DNA from: Faecalibacterium longum CLA-AA-H243
GTDB taxonomy: Bacteria; Bacillota; Clostridia; Oscillospirales; Ruminococcaceae
Length of the DNA stretch: 64,000 bases
Assembly (NCBI RefSeq): GCF_020687245.1
Contig: NZ_JAJEQG010000007.1
Coordinates: forward strand, 1 to 64,000
Direction of reading: 5' to 3'
Within the stretch, counting starts at the first letter, position 1, and each line of letters opens with the position of its first letter. The position numbers and the translations under genes are program-made. This document shows, piece after piece, positions 26,620 through 36,260 of the stretch. The notes beneath the pieces were generated by a model. It worked only from the letters and a program-made list of their open reading frames with translations, did not search any database and was not told the DNA's origin.

Positions 26620-29568
26620 ATGTTGTCCATCAATATGGATGATGTAATGCAGGTAGTTTCGAATATTCAGAACTATCTGATTGCATTCGGCGTCGTCCTC
26701 GTACTCGCGCTCCTCGTGATGTTCGCGGTGCGGAAGATGCCCAAAGCGAAAAAGAAGATGATTCGTGCGCAGTCCGGCCTCGCCATTCTGCTGGCGCTGG
26801 CGATTGTCGTCAACCTCATCTGCACCGGCCCCATGTCCACCATGCTGGATCTGGTCTCCGGCGAAGGTTCCATCAGTGAGGAGACTTCCGCAGAGGCCAC
26901 CGAGCTGGTCAATGAGATCACCCAGGAAGGCATCGTTCTGGCTCAGAACGACGACAACATCCTGCCTGTGGCTTCCGGTTCCAAGCTGAACGTCTTCGGC
27001 TGGGCTTCCACCAGCCCCTGCTACGGCGGCACCGGTTCCGGCGCTCTGAACGACGCTTACCCTGTCACCGACCTGCTCACCGGTCTGCATGATGCAGGCA
27101 TCGAGACCAACGACGAGCTGAGCAAGTTCTACACCGATTACTGCTCCACCCGCCCCAGCGTCGGCATGGCACAGCAGGACTGGACCCTGCCCGAGCCGAA
27201 TGTCAGCCTGTACACCGACGAGATGATGGCAAACGCCAAGGCATACTCTGACACCGCCATGGTCGTCATCACCCGCGTCGGCGGTGAGGGCGCAGACCTT
27301 CCCACCGATATGTCTGCTGTCGTGGACGGCAGCTGGGTCCGCCGTGTGGCAGATTACCGTGGTTCTCAGCGCGGCGCCGGCTACTACAACGGCACTTACG
27401 ATGACAGCCTGAACGAGGGCAATGACTGGGATAAGGGCGACCACTTCCTGCAGCTGTCCAACCGCGAGGAAGAGCTCATCGACCTCGTCACTTCCAACTT
27501 CGACAACGTCGTCGTCGTTTACAACGGCGCAAACGCTTTCGAGATGGACTGGGTCAAGAACTACCCCCAGATCAAGGGCGTCCTGCTCTGCCCTGGCACC
27601 GGCCAGTCCGGCTTTGAGGGCTTTGGCCGCGTGGTCGCCGGTGAGGTCAATCCCTCCGGCCGTACCGCTGACACCTATGCTGCTGACCTGACCGCTTCTC
27701 CGTGGTGGAACAACTTCGGTGACTTCAAGTACACCAACGCCACCGAGCTGGATTCCGATTCCAGCTTCTTCGACCCCGCAGGCGCTACTGCATCCTTCGT
27801 CAACTACGCTGAGGGCATCTATGTCGGCTACAAGTTCTATGAGACTGCTGCCGATGAAGGCCTCATCGACTACGACAAGGAAGTTGTCTATCCCTTTGGC
27901 TACGGCCTGAGCTACACCACCTTCACCCAGAAGATGAGCGACATCACCAGCGACGGCAGCAGCCTGAAGTTCTCTGTCACCGTCACCAATACCGGCTCTG
28001 CTGCCGGCAAGGATGTCGTGGAGATCTATAATGATCCTCCGTACACCAACGGCGGCATTGAGAAGGCCTCCGCAAACCTGCTGGACTTCGCCAAGACCAG
28101 CGAGCTTGCCCCCGGCGAGAGCGAGACCATCGACTTCACCATCCCGGTCGAGGATCTGGCTTCCTACGATTACAAGAACAACGGCTGCTATGTGCTGGAG
28201 GCTGGCGGTTACATCATCAGCACCAACTCTGACTCCCACAATGTTCTGGATTCCAAGACCTACACTGTTGCTTCCGACATCGTTTACAACGAGTCCAACA
28301 AGCGCGAGAGCGACGCTGTTGCAGCGACCAATCAGTTCGATTTCGCAGAGGGCGAGATCACCTATCTGTCCCGTGCGGACGGTTTTGCAAACTATGCTGA
28401 GGCCACTGCCGCTCCTGCTGATTACAACATGAGCGATGAGGTCAAGGCTGTCTTCGACAACGCACACACCTACACTGAGGTCAACTACGAGAAGGACGAT
28501 GACCCCAACGCAGAGGACATCACCACCGGCGCAAAGAACGGCCTCAAGCTGGCTGACCTGCGCGGCGTGGATTACAACGATTCCAAGTGGGATGACCTGC
28601 TGGATGAGATGAGCATCGACGACCTGCAGCAGACCATCGGCTTCGGCGGCTATCAGACTGCAGCTGTGGACAGCATCGGCAAGGTGCGCACCAACGACTG
28701 TGACGGCCCTGCGTCCATCAACAACAACTTCACCGGCGTCGGCTCTGTCGGTTTCCCGGCTGCTACCCTCATCGGCATGACTTGGAGCAAAGATCTGGCA
28801 CACGACTTCGGCGACAGCATCGGCAAGATGGCCAACGAGATGAACACGTCCGGCTGGTATGGCCCGGCAATGAACATCCACCGCACCGCTTTTGCAGGCC
28901 GTAACTTCGAGTACTACTCGGAGGACGGTGTCCTGTCCGGTGCTATGGCCGCAAACGCCATCGCAGGCGCACAGGAGCACGGCGTCTACGCTTACATGAA
29001 GCACTTCGCCCTGAACGATCAGGAAGGCAACCGTACTTCTATGCTGGCTACCTGGTCCAACGAGCAGGCTATCCGCGAGATCTACCTCAAGCCCTTCGAG
29101 ATGTCTGTCAAGGATGCTGACTGCCACGCTGTCATGTCTTCCTTCAACTACATCGGCAGCCGCTGGGCTGGCGGCTGCAAGGAGCTGCTGCAGAACGTCC
29201 TGCGCGGTGAGTGGGGCTTCCTCGGCTTCGTCGAGACCGACTACTTCGGTGTCTACGGCTACATGACCGCTGATCAGGGCGTCCGCAACGGCAGCGATCT
29301 GATGCTCTGCACCACCGGCAATGACTTCAACAAGATGACTGTTCTGACCAACAGCAGCAAGCAGGCAATGCGCACCTCTGCCAAGAACATCCTCTACACT
29401 GTGGTCAACAGCCGCGCTTATGAGGCTGAGAACCTGAACCCCGGCATGGCAAAGTGGAAGGTCATCATGATCGGTGCTGACGTCGTGGCCGCGCTGCTCA
29501 TCGTTGGCCTGGAGTACACCGCCATCAAGAACTACAAGAAGCGCAAGGAAGAGGAAGAAGAAGTCTAA
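26620..29568 (+). CDS. Membrane-anchored, domain-permuted GH3 beta-glucosidase
   Basis: 982 residues. Two spans at the N-terminus (about 20-37 and 50-70) and one near the C-terminus (about 945-965), followed by a charged tail ending in a run of Glu. Domain order is reversed relative to most GH3: the alpha/beta GH3-C domain comes first (about 90-360, 'PGTGQSGFEGFGRVVAGE'), then a fibronectin-III-like domain (about 430-540), then the TIM-barrel GH3-N (about 660-935). Nucleophile candidate is Asp874 in GFVETDYFGV; 'KHFALNDQE' and 'GRNFEYYSED' are standard barrel motifs. Expected to release terminal beta-linked sugars at the outer membrane face. A similar permutation is known in Ruminococcus beta-glucosidase; the double membrane anchoring is unusual. 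Confidence 0.88.
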   Translation: MLSINMDDVMQVVSNIQNYLIAFGVVLVLALLVMFAVRKMPKAKKKMIRAQSGLAILLALAIVVNLICTGPMSTMLDLVSGEGSISEETSAEATELVNEITQEGIVLAQNDDNILPVASGSKLNVFGWASTSPCYGGTGSGALNDAYPVTDLLTGLHDAGIETNDELSKFYTDYCSTRPSVGMAQQDWTLPEPNVSLYTDEMMANAKAYSDTAMVVITRVGGEGADLPTDMSAVVDGSWVRRVADYRGSQRGAGYYNGTYDDSLNEGNDWDKGDHFLQLSNREEELIDLVTSNFDNVVVVYNGANAFEMDWVKNYPQIKGVLLCPGTGQSGFEGFGRVVAGEVNPSGRTADTYAADLTASPWWNNFGDFKYTNATELDSDSSFFDPAGATASFVNYAEGIYVGYKFYETAADEGLIDYDKEVVYPFGYGLSYTTFTQKMSDITSDGSSLKFSVTVTNTGSAAGKDVVEIYNDPPYTNGGIEKASANLLDFAKTSELAPGESETIDFTIPVEDLASYDYKNNGCYVLEAGGYIISTNSDSHNVLDSKTYTVASDIVYNESNKRESDAVAATNQFDFAEGEITYLSRADGFANYAEATAAPADYNMSDEVKAVFDNAHTYTEVNYEKDDDPNAEDITTGAKNGLKLADLRGVDYNDSKWDDLLDEMSIDDLQQTIGFGGYQTAAVDSIGKVRTNDCDGPASINNNFTGVGSVGFPAATLIGMTWSKDLAHDFGDSIGKMANEMNTSGWYGPAMNIHRTAFAGRNFEYYSEDGVLSGAMAANAIAGAQEHGVYAYMKHFALNDQEGNRTSMLATWSNEQAIREIYLKPFEMSVKDADCHAVMSSFNYIGSRWAGGCKELLQNVLRGEWGFLGFVETDYFGVYGYMTADQGVRNGSDLMLCTTGNDFNKMTVLTNSSKQAMRTSAKNILYTVVNSRAYEAENLNPGMAKWKVIMIGADVVAALLIVGLEYTAIKNYKKRKEEEEEV

Positions 29569-29608
29569 ACCGGACCCTCTCTCCATGCAGCACCTGAACT
29601 GAACCAAC

Positions 29609-29645
29609 GGCAAAGGCCCGCTGCACCAGACAGCGGGCCTTTGCC
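29609..29645 (+). terminator. Strong hairpin between the GH3 genes
   Basis: GGCAAAGGCCCGCTG (29609-29623) pairs perfectly with CAGCGGGCCTTTGCC (29631-29645). There is no T tail, so it may cause pausing or protect mRNA ends without full termination. Confidence 0.55.
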
Positions 29646-29673
29646 CTGCTCAGGATAAAATGAGGAAAATGCG

Positions 29674-32097
29674 ATGAAGCATACCGACATCATCCAGAAA
29701 CTGAACTTAGAGCAAAAATGCGCTCTGCTCTCGGGCGAGACTGTCTTTACCACCCGCGCTCTGCCGGGCAAGGGCATCCCGGCCATCACCCTTTCGGACG
29801 GCCCCAACGGTGTCCGCAAGCAGGCCGGCGCCGCCGACCATCTGGGCCTCAACCCCAGCGTTCCGGCAACCTGTTTCCCGACCTCTTCCGCCACTGCGTG
29901 CAGCTGGGATGAGAAGCTGGGCGAAGCCGTGGGCGAGGCACTGGGCGAGGAAGCCGCTGCACAGGAAGTGGCTGTCCTGCTCGGCCCTGGCCTGAACATC
30001 CAGCGCAGCCCCCTTTGCGGCCGCGACTTCGAGTATTTCTCGGAAGACCCCATCCTCGCGGGCAGGATGGCCGCTGCCTATGTGCGCGGCATCCAGAAAA
30101 ACGGCATCTCTGCCTGCCCCAAGCACTTTGCGGTCAACAGTCAGGAGTTGCGCCGCATGGCCAGCGACTCGGTGCTCGATGAGCGCACCCTGCGGGAGCT
30201 GTATCTGACCGGTTTCGAGATCGTGGTGAAAGAGGCAAAGCCCAAGACCATCATGACCTCCTACAACCTCATCAACGGCACCTATGCCAACGAGAATGCC
30301 CACCTGCTGCAGGACATTCTGCGGAAGGACTGGGGCTTCGACGGGGCCGTCGTCACCGACTGGGGCGGCTCCAATGACCACGCCCTCGGCGTGAAGAACG
30401 GCTCCACCCTCGAAATGCCCTGTCCCGGCGGCGACTCCATCCGGGAGCTGATGAAGGCCGTACAGGACGGCAAAATTTCCGAGGCCGACGTGGACGCCCG
30501 CCTCGACGAGATGCTGGAACTGGTGTTCTCCACCCACGCTGCGGTGGAAAAAGCGCCCCGCACCTTCGACGCTGCCGCGCACCATAAGCTTGCCCGCCGC
30601 GCGGCCGCAGAGAGCATCGTCCTGCTCAGGAACGAGGGCGGCATCCTGCCGCTCAAGCCCAATGAGAAGCTGGCCGTCATCGGCGACTTTGCCGAGACGC
30701 CCCGCTATCAGGGCGCAGGCTCCAGCGCCGTCAACGCCCTGCAGGTGGACACCCTGCTGGACAGCATCAAGGCCGACGGCAGCGGCATCACCTTCGTGGG
30801 CTATGCCTCCGGTTTCGAGCGTCAGGGTGCAGCTGACGCCGAGAAGCTGGAAGAGGCTGTGGCCCTCGCAAAGAAGGCGGACACCGTTCTGCTCTGCCTC
30901 GGCCTCGATGAGCTGCGAGAGAGCGAAGGCCTCGACCGCGCCGACATGAAGCTGGCCGAGAATCAGCAGCAACTTCTGGCCGCTGTGGCTGCCGTCAACC
31001 CGAACGTCGTCGTTCTGCTGAGCGCCGGTGCACCGATAGAGACGCCGTGGGTCGGCCAGTGCAGGGCACTGGTCTACGGCGCACTGGGCGGACAGGCAGG
31101 TGCAGGCGCGGCCGCAGACATCCTCACCGGCAAGCTCTGCCCCTGCGGCAAGCTGTCCCAGACCTGGGCGCAGGCTTACGACGACACCCCCGCCAAGGCG
31201 AACTTCGGCGGTGAGGGCCGGAACGTGGAGTACCGCGAGGGCCTGTATGTGGGCTACCGGTACTATCAGACCGCCGGTGTGCCGGTGGCGTTCCCCTTCG
31301 GCTACGGCCTGAGCTACACCACCTTCGAGTACAGTGATTTGAAGGCAGACGAGAAGGGTGTGACCCTCACCGTCACCAACACTGGCAGCTGTGCCGGCGC
31401 CGAGATCGTCCAGCTCTACGTCGCAAAGCAGGACGCAAAAATCTTCCGTCCGGTGCAGGAGCTGAAGGGCTTTGCAAAGGTCTTCCTCGCCCCCGGCGAG
31501 AGCAGGGCGGTGAGCATCGCTCTGGACGACAAGGCGTTCCGCTACTGGAACGTCAAGACTGACCGCTGGGAAGTCGAAGGCGGAAGCTATCAGCTCCGCG
31601 TGGGTGCATCCAGCGCAGACATCCGCCTGACGGCGGAAGTCTCCGTCAAGGGGACCAACGCTCCCGACCCCTACGAAGGTCTCGACCTGCTCCACTACGT
31701 CTCCGGTCAGATCACCTATGTGACCGACGCCGAGTTCGAGGCTCTGCTGGGCCACCCTGTGCCGGAGGATGTCGTCCGCATCGACCGGAACATGACGCTG
31801 GGCGAGATGGACCATGGCCGCAGTCCGCTGGGCTGGGTGGCACAGAAGGTGCTGCGCTACCGTCTGGACAGCAGCTTTGCAAAAGGCACCCCCGACCTGA
31901 ACACCGTGTTCCAGTATAATATGCCGCTGCGCGCGCTGGCCAAGATGACCAACGGCATGGTGAGCATGGGCATGGTAGACGGCCTCGTCTGGGAGCTGAA
32001 AGGCTTCTGGCTCGTGGGCATCCTTCGGGTCAGCTATGAGTTCGTCAAGAATCTCATCCTGAACAGCCAGATGGAAAACCGGCTCAAAAACAGCTGA
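29674..32097 (+). CDS. GH3 beta-glucosidase, canonical order
   Basis: 807 residues without a signal peptide, so cytoplasmic. TIM barrel about 1-290 with 'ITLSDGPNGVR', 'GRDFEYFSEDP', 'CPKHFAVNSQE' and nucleophile Asp229 in VVTDWGGS. The GH3-C domain is about 305-540, and the fibronectin-III-like domain about 560-650 ('FPFGYGLSYTTFEY' leads into it). A C-terminal extension of about 140 residues ends in a hydrophobic helix region. It follows the membrane GH3 in one transcription unit, so the pair could split oligoglucosides outside and inside the cell. Confidence 0.9.
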   Translation: MKHTDIIQKLNLEQKCALLSGETVFTTRALPGKGIPAITLSDGPNGVRKQAGAADHLGLNPSVPATCFPTSSATACSWDEKLGEAVGEALGEEAAAQEVAVLLGPGLNIQRSPLCGRDFEYFSEDPILAGRMAAAYVRGIQKNGISACPKHFAVNSQELRRMASDSVLDERTLRELYLTGFEIVVKEAKPKTIMTSYNLINGTYANENAHLLQDILRKDWGFDGAVVTDWGGSNDHALGVKNGSTLEMPCPGGDSIRELMKAVQDGKISEADVDARLDEMLELVFSTHAAVEKAPRTFDAAAHHKLARRAAAESIVLLRNEGGILPLKPNEKLAVIGDFAETPRYQGAGSSAVNALQVDTLLDSIKADGSGITFVGYASGFERQGAADAEKLEEAVALAKKADTVLLCLGLDELRESEGLDRADMKLAENQQQLLAAVAAVNPNVVVLLSAGAPIETPWVGQCRALVYGALGGQAGAGAAADILTGKLCPCGKLSQTWAQAYDDTPAKANFGGEGRNVEYREGLYVGYRYYQTAGVPVAFPFGYGLSYTTFEYSDLKADEKGVTLTVTNTGSCAGAEIVQLYVAKQDAKIFRPVQELKGFAKVFLAPGESRAVSIALDDKAFRYWNVKTDRWEVEGGSYQLRVGASSADIRLTAEVSVKGTNAPDPYEGLDLLHYVSGQITYVTDAEFEALLGHPVPEDVVRIDRNMTLGEMDHGRSPLGWVAQKVLRYRLDSSFAKGTPDLNTVFQYNMPLRALAKMTNGMVSMGMVDGLVWELKGFWLVGILRVSYEFVKNLILNSQMENRLKNS

Positions 32098-32110
32098 AAG
32101 GAATAAGGTC

Positions 32111-32662
32111 ATGAATTTCTGGAATAACTTTGCCGCAAAGCATCCGGCTGCGGCCAAATGGGTGCGGGAGGGCGGACTGTTCGTCATCGTGTCCAACCTC
32201 ATCACCGTGTTCAAATATCTGCTTCTGCAGTTCCTGCCCAAGGCGTTTGCAAGCCTGCCGGTGGTGGACTTCGGCTGGCCGGGCATCGACATCACCCTGT
32301 TCGGCGAGACCTTCAAGTGGAACATCCTCGGCTACGACGCCGCCCACGGCGGCCTGCCCTACTTCTGCGCCTACATGGTGGCCATGGTCATCGGCGAGTG
32401 CATCAATTTTCCCATCCAGCGCAACTTTGTCTTCCGCAGCAAGGGCAACCTCGCCAAGCAGATCGGCTGGTATCTGCTGGCCTTCTGCCTCATCACCTGC
32501 ATCGTCAACTCCATCAACTGCATCTGGGTGGCTGTGGCCGGTCTGCTGGTGCCTGATTTCATCTACAACATCGGCACCACGGTGCTCAACGGCGGCATTT
32601 CGATGGTCATCTTCTTCTTCGTGAACAAGATCATCTTCCCCGAAGGCGAAGCCGCAAAATAA
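32111..32662 (+). CDS. GtrA-like membrane protein
   Basis: 183 residues with four spans, as in GtrA flippase-like proteins. The family's motif before span 3 is present as INFPIQRNFVFRSK (the usual pattern is N-F-x-x-x-R-x-x-V-F). GtrA members help flip lipid-linked sugars or act in teichoic-acid and O-antigen glucosylation. The start lies 13 bases after the GH3 stop with AAGGAATAAGG upstream, so it is the third gene of the GH3 operon. Why a GtrA protein goes with beta-glucosidases is unclear; cell-envelope glycan turnover is a possible link. Confidence 0.83.
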   Translation: MNFWNNFAAKHPAAAKWVREGGLFVIVSNLITVFKYLLLQFLPKAFASLPVVDFGWPGIDITLFGETFKWNILGYDAAHGGLPYFCAYMVAMVIGECINFPIQRNFVFRSKGNLAKQIGWYLLAFCLITCIVNSINCIWVAVAGLLVPDFIYNIGTTVLNGGISMVIFFFVNKIIFPEGEAAK

Positions 32663-32701
32663 TCTGTCATCTTCTTTATTTTCATCATTTTCTTCATCCG
32701 A

Positions 32702-32740
32702 GCCAACAGGCCGTCCTCTTCCAGAGGACGGCCTGTTGGC
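32702..32740. repeat. Perfect 18-bp inverted repeat
   Basis: GCCAACAGGCCGTCCTCT and its exact complement flank a 3-base loop. No T run follows on either strand. It lies between the GtrA gene and the putP promoter and may end the GH3 operon transcript. Confidence 0.65.
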
Positions 32741-32809
32741 ATATTGAGTGGTTTTGGACGCTGCAAAGGACGAAATTTCGGTCATAGGGTAAGAATCTGC
32801 CCAAGGGTC

Positions 32810-32839
32810 TTGCACTTTGATGCTTTACTGTGGTAAAAT
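32810..32839 (+). promoter_or_regulatory. Promoter of putP-like gene
   Basis: TTGCAC (32810-32815), 18 bp, TAAAAT (32834-32839), about 50 bases before ATG 32889. Confidence 0.6.
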
Positions 32840-32888
32840 CATGCCATGCTTTTATCATAGAGGAAAAAGCACCAAAGGGGGAACGTGT

Positions 32889-34406
32889 ATGAGTGAGATC
32901 TGTATCATCGTCACCATCGTCGTCTATCTTGCGGCCATGCTGCTGGTGGGTTTCGCCTATAGCAAGACCAACAACGACAGCGCCGACTTCTACCTCGGCG
33001 GCCGGAAGATGGGGCCGCTGGTCACGGCCATGAGCGCCGAGGCCAGCGATATGTCCAGCTGGCTGCTGATGGGGATGCCGGGTCTGGCCTATCTGACAGG
33101 CATTGCCTCGCCGGGCTGGACGGCCATCGGCCTTGCGCTGGGTACCTGGCTCAACTGGCTCATCGTGGCCCGGCGGCTCCGCCGCTATTCGGCCAACCTC
33201 GACGCCATCACGGTACCGCAGTTCTTGTCGCTTCGCTTCCATGACCAGCGCAACCTGCTGAACGCTCTGGGCGCGGTCATCATCATCGTCTTTTTCGTGC
33301 CGTATACGGCCTCGGGCTTTGCGGCCTGCGGCAAGCTGTTCCACAGCCTCTTCGGCGTAGATTACATGGCAGCAATGCTGGTGTCGGCCCTCGTCATCGT
33401 GGGCTATACCATTCTGGGCGGCTTCCGCGCCGTCACCACCACCGACCTTATCCAGTCGATGGTCATGTCGCTGGCCCTCATCGCGGTGCTGGGCTACGGC
33501 ATCGTTGTGGCAGGCGGCTGGGGTGCTGTGGTGGAGAACGCCCAGAGCCTTTCCGGCTACCTGACCATGACGGCCAGCCACGACGCTGTGACCGGCGGGG
33601 CCACGTCCTACAGCCTGCTGGACATCGTCTCCACCATGGCGTGGGGCCTCGGCTACTTCGGTATGCCCCACATCCTGCTCCGCTTCATGGCCATCGAGGA
33701 CGAGAAGAAGCTGGTGCTCAGCCGCCGCATTGCCACCGTCTGGGTGGTCATCGCCATGGCGGCGTCCATCGTCATCGGCATGGTGGGCCTCGGCATGACC
33801 AGGGTTGGTGCGCTGGAATTCCTCAGCGGCTCGTCCAGTGAGACCCTTATCGTCCGCATCGCCAGCCTCATCAGCCAGCACGGTGTGCTGGCGGCAGTCC
33901 TCGCCGGACTCATCCTTGCAGGCATCCTGGCGGCTACGATGTCCACGGCGGACAGCCAGATGCTGGCCGCTGCGTCCAGCGTGTCCCAGAACATTTTGCA
34001 GGAGTTCGGCCACCTCAAACTGAGCGAGAAGCAGAGCCTCTTCGCAGCCCGCCTGACCATCATCTGTGTCAGCGTGGTGGGCGTGGTGCTGGCCCGCGAC
34101 CCGGATTCCAGCGTTTTTGGCATCGTCAGCTTTGCGTGGGCCGGTTTCGGCGGCTCCTTCGGCGCTGTCGTCCTCTGCGCCCTGTTCTGGAAGCGCTGCA
34201 ACTGGCAGGGCGCGCTGGCCGGTATGCTCTGCGGCGGCCTGATGGTCTTCGTCTGGAAGTACATTGTCAGCCCGCTGGGCGGCGTCTTCGGCATCTATGA
34301 GCTTCTGCCCGCCTTCCTCGTCTCGCTGGCCGTCTGCGTGGTGGTCAGCCTCGTGACCCCGGCTCCCACGGAGGATATTCTGGCCGAGTTCGACGCGGCA
34401 AAATAA
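32889..34406 (+). CDS. putP: Sodium/proline-type symporter (SSS family)
   Basis: 505 residues with about 13 spans, matching PutP in length. Typical elements are 'SADFYLGGRKMGPLVTAMS', 'EASDMSSWLLMGMPG' (sodium and proline site of PutP, Ser-rich) and 'GILAATMSTADSQMLAAAS' near residue 340. I chose ATG 32889, preceded by AAAGGGGGA, over an upstream in-frame ATG that lacks a site. Proline is the most likely substrate, but other SSS members take pantothenate or sugars; the motifs fit PutP best. Monocistronic, with its own promoter and a bidirectional terminator. Confidence 0.9.
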   Translation: MSEICIIVTIVVYLAAMLLVGFAYSKTNNDSADFYLGGRKMGPLVTAMSAEASDMSSWLLMGMPGLAYLTGIASPGWTAIGLALGTWLNWLIVARRLRRYSANLDAITVPQFLSLRFHDQRNLLNALGAVIIIVFFVPYTASGFAACGKLFHSLFGVDYMAAMLVSALVIVGYTILGGFRAVTTTDLIQSMVMSLALIAVLGYGIVVAGGWGAVVENAQSLSGYLTMTASHDAVTGGATSYSLLDIVSTMAWGLGYFGMPHILLRFMAIEDEKKLVLSRRIATVWVVIAMAASIVIGMVGLGMTRVGALEFLSGSSSETLIVRIASLISQHGVLAAVLAGLILAGILAATMSTADSQMLAAASSVSQNILQEFGHLKLSEKQSLFAARLTIICVSVVGVVLARDPDSSVFGIVSFAWAGFGGSFGAVVLCALFWKRCNWQGALAGMLCGGLMVFVWKYIVSPLGGVFGIYELLPAFLVSLAVCVVVSLVTPAPTEDILAEFDAAK

Positions 34407-34420
34407 CCGGTAAAAACAAG

Positions 34421-34460
34421 AGGAGGGCCTGTGCTGAAACCCGGCACAGGCTCTCCTTTT
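34421..34460. terminator. Bidirectional terminator
   Basis: AGGAGGGCCTGTGC pairs with GCACAGGCTCTCCT (one bulge). T runs follow on the plus strand (CTTTT) and the minus strand (TTGTTTTT), serving the convergent putP-like and ABC genes. Confidence 0.8.
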
Positions 34461-36084
34461 ATGCTTGTGTGACGCTTCCGTGTTCCACCCGGTATACCTT
34501 GTCAAACTGTTTCATGAACGCCCCCGAGACGTCGTGGGTGATGGCGACCACCATGCAGGGGAGAGCGAGGAGCTTTTCCATGACCTGACCGCTGGTGTCG
34601 GGGTCGAGGCTGGCAGTAATTTCATCGGCAATGATGAGGTCATACCGGCGGAGCACCAGCCGTGCGATGCCGATGCGCTGGCGCTGCCCGCCGGAGAGGT
34701 TCTTGCCGTTCTCGCTGATGAGGGTGTCGAGGCCGTCGGGCAGGGTGCTTACCCAGTCGGAAAGGCCCGCCGTCTCCACGGCGTGGGTCAGCTGCTCTTC
34801 GGGGAAATCCTCACCCAGGCAGATGTTGCTGCGGAGGGTGTCGTTGAAGAGATAGGTGGTCTGGGCGATGTAGCCCACCCGCTGGTAGAGGCTCTGACGG
34901 TCGATGCCGCGCAACTGCTGGCCGTTGAAGAGGATGCTGCCGGTATAGTCTGGGTAGTACTGGAACAGCAGCTTTGCCAGTGTAGACTTGCCGCAGCCGC
35001 TCTCGCCCACGAGAACGGCCTTTTCCTGCCCGGAAACGGTCAGCCGGACACCGCTCAGCACCGGCGCGGCAGCACCCGGATAAGTAAAGCCGGTGTCTTG
35101 GCACTCGATGTGCTCAAGCCTGCCGATGGGCTGACCTTTGGGCGTTTCTTCCGGGCCGGACATGGCGTCTTCTAACCGCTGGCGGATACCTTTGGAGGAC
35201 CTGACCTTGGCCCAGCACTGAGCGATCTGGCTGCAGGGCGTGATGACGAAATTCGCCATGCTGGCGGCGGTGGAGACGGTGCCGATCGTCAGACGGCCAT
35301 CAAAGGCGAGGAACAGGCCCACCAGCATGACGATGGGGAAGATGAGGTTGCTGATGAGAGAGGTATTGACCACCATTGCATTGAGGCTCTGCTGATAGCC
35401 CAGCTCGCTGGTGCGGGCCTGCCGAGCCGCGTCCCGGTGGCGGGCGGCGTAGGCGTCCTCCCGCAGAAAGCCCCGGATGACCTCAAACCCGCCCAGAAGC
35501 TCTTTGAGCTGTTGGGTGTAGACCGCCATCTGGAGCGAGAAGGCGTCGCGGGCGGCTTTGAGCCGCTCGTTCATCTTGCGGGGCAGCACCAGCGGCGGCA
35601 CGGTCACGAGCAAAATCGCCGCCAGCATCACCGGGCTGATGTAGAGGTACATTCCCAGAGCGCAGAGCATGATGCCGCCCCAGAACACGATATTGAAGAT
35701 GGACATATAATAGTCGTCGTAGAGGGTGCGCAGGTCGGTAGTCAGCAGGGAGAGATAGGCTGCGTCGCCCTCCCGCTGATATTGGGACACCGGGCGGCGC
35801 AGCACCCGCTCCATGACCTGTCCCCGTACCTGCTCCACGGCACCGCAGGCGAGTTTTGTAAAGGAGCGGCGGCTCAGCCGTTCGAAAAACCAGCTGGTGA
35901 AGGTGATGAGGAACACCAGCCCCATATAGCCCAGCGCCTCCTGCTTGCTCTTGGAGTCGATGAGCCACTTGAGCTGGAAGCTTTTCAGCGGCGCGAAAAA
36001 GGATACCACCGCCGTAAAGAGCACAAAGACGATGAGCTTCGCCCAGTGGTGCTTGAAGTAGTCGTTGACTGTCTGATTATTCAT
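34459..36084 (-). CDS. ABC exporter, fused membrane and ATPase domains
   Basis: 541 residues: a six-span exporter domain (about 10-310) then an ATPase domain (about 325-541). Walker A GESGCGKST, signature LSGGQRQRIGIARLV, Walker B LIIADEITASLD; the catalytic Glu follows the Walker B Asp as D-E. 'ITHD' near the end is the H-loop. I chose ATG 36084, which has AAGGGG upstream; a TTG two codons earlier is possible. It stands alone on the minus strand, so it probably works as a homodimer. Substrate (lipid, drug or peptide) cannot be told; no peptidase C39 domain is present. Confidence 0.88.
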   Translation of the reverse strand: MNNQTVNDYFKHHWAKLIVFVLFTAVVSFFAPLKSFQLKWLIDSKSKQEALGYMGLVFLITFTSWFFERLSRRSFTKLACGAVEQVRGQVMERVLRRPVSQYQREGDAAYLSLLTTDLRTLYDDYYMSIFNIVFWGGIMLCALGMYLYISPVMLAAILLVTVPPLVLPRKMNERLKAARDAFSLQMAVYTQQLKELLGGFEVIRGFLREDAYAARHRDAARQARTSELGYQQSLNAMVVNTSLISNLIFPIVMLVGLFLAFDGRLTIGTVSTAASMANFVITPCSQIAQCWAKVRSSKGIRQRLEDAMSGPEETPKGQPIGRLEHIECQDTGFTYPGAAAPVLSGVRLTVSGQEKAVLVGESGCGKSTLAKLLFQYYPDYTGSILFNGQQLRGIDRQSLYQRVGYIAQTTYLFNDTLRSNICLGEDFPEEQLTHAVETAGLSDWVSTLPDGLDTLISENGKNLSGGQRQRIGIARLVLRRYDLIIADEITASLDPDTSGQVMEKLLALPCMVVAITHDVSGAFMKQFDKVYRVEHGSVTQA

Positions 36085-36195
36085 AAGCAATACCCCTTAT
36101 ATGTCCCGAAAGGCTTCCTGCCGCGGTGCAGAATTTGGACTAAGTATAACATGGTTCCGCAAAAAAAAAATAGGTTTCGCCATTTTTTCGGGACA

Positions 36196-36230
36196 TAAAA
36201 ATCCCCCTGCCCGGTGTGGACAGGGGGATA
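36196..36230 (-). terminator. Terminator of pckA
   Basis: On the minus strand ATCCCCCTG pairs with CAGGGGGAT, followed by TTTTTA, 31 bases after the pckA stop. Confidence 0.85.
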
Positions 36231-36260
36231 AAAGCTCTTTATGTAAGAGGTGCTGTCAGC

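Noticed and set aside
26452-29613. Very long open frame on the minus strand opposite the permuted GH3
   Set aside because: It is a codon-bias shadow: no ribosome-binding site, valine/histidine-rich nonsense composition, and the plus-strand gene has clear family motifs. The same applies to the minus-strand frame at 29707-32325 and others.
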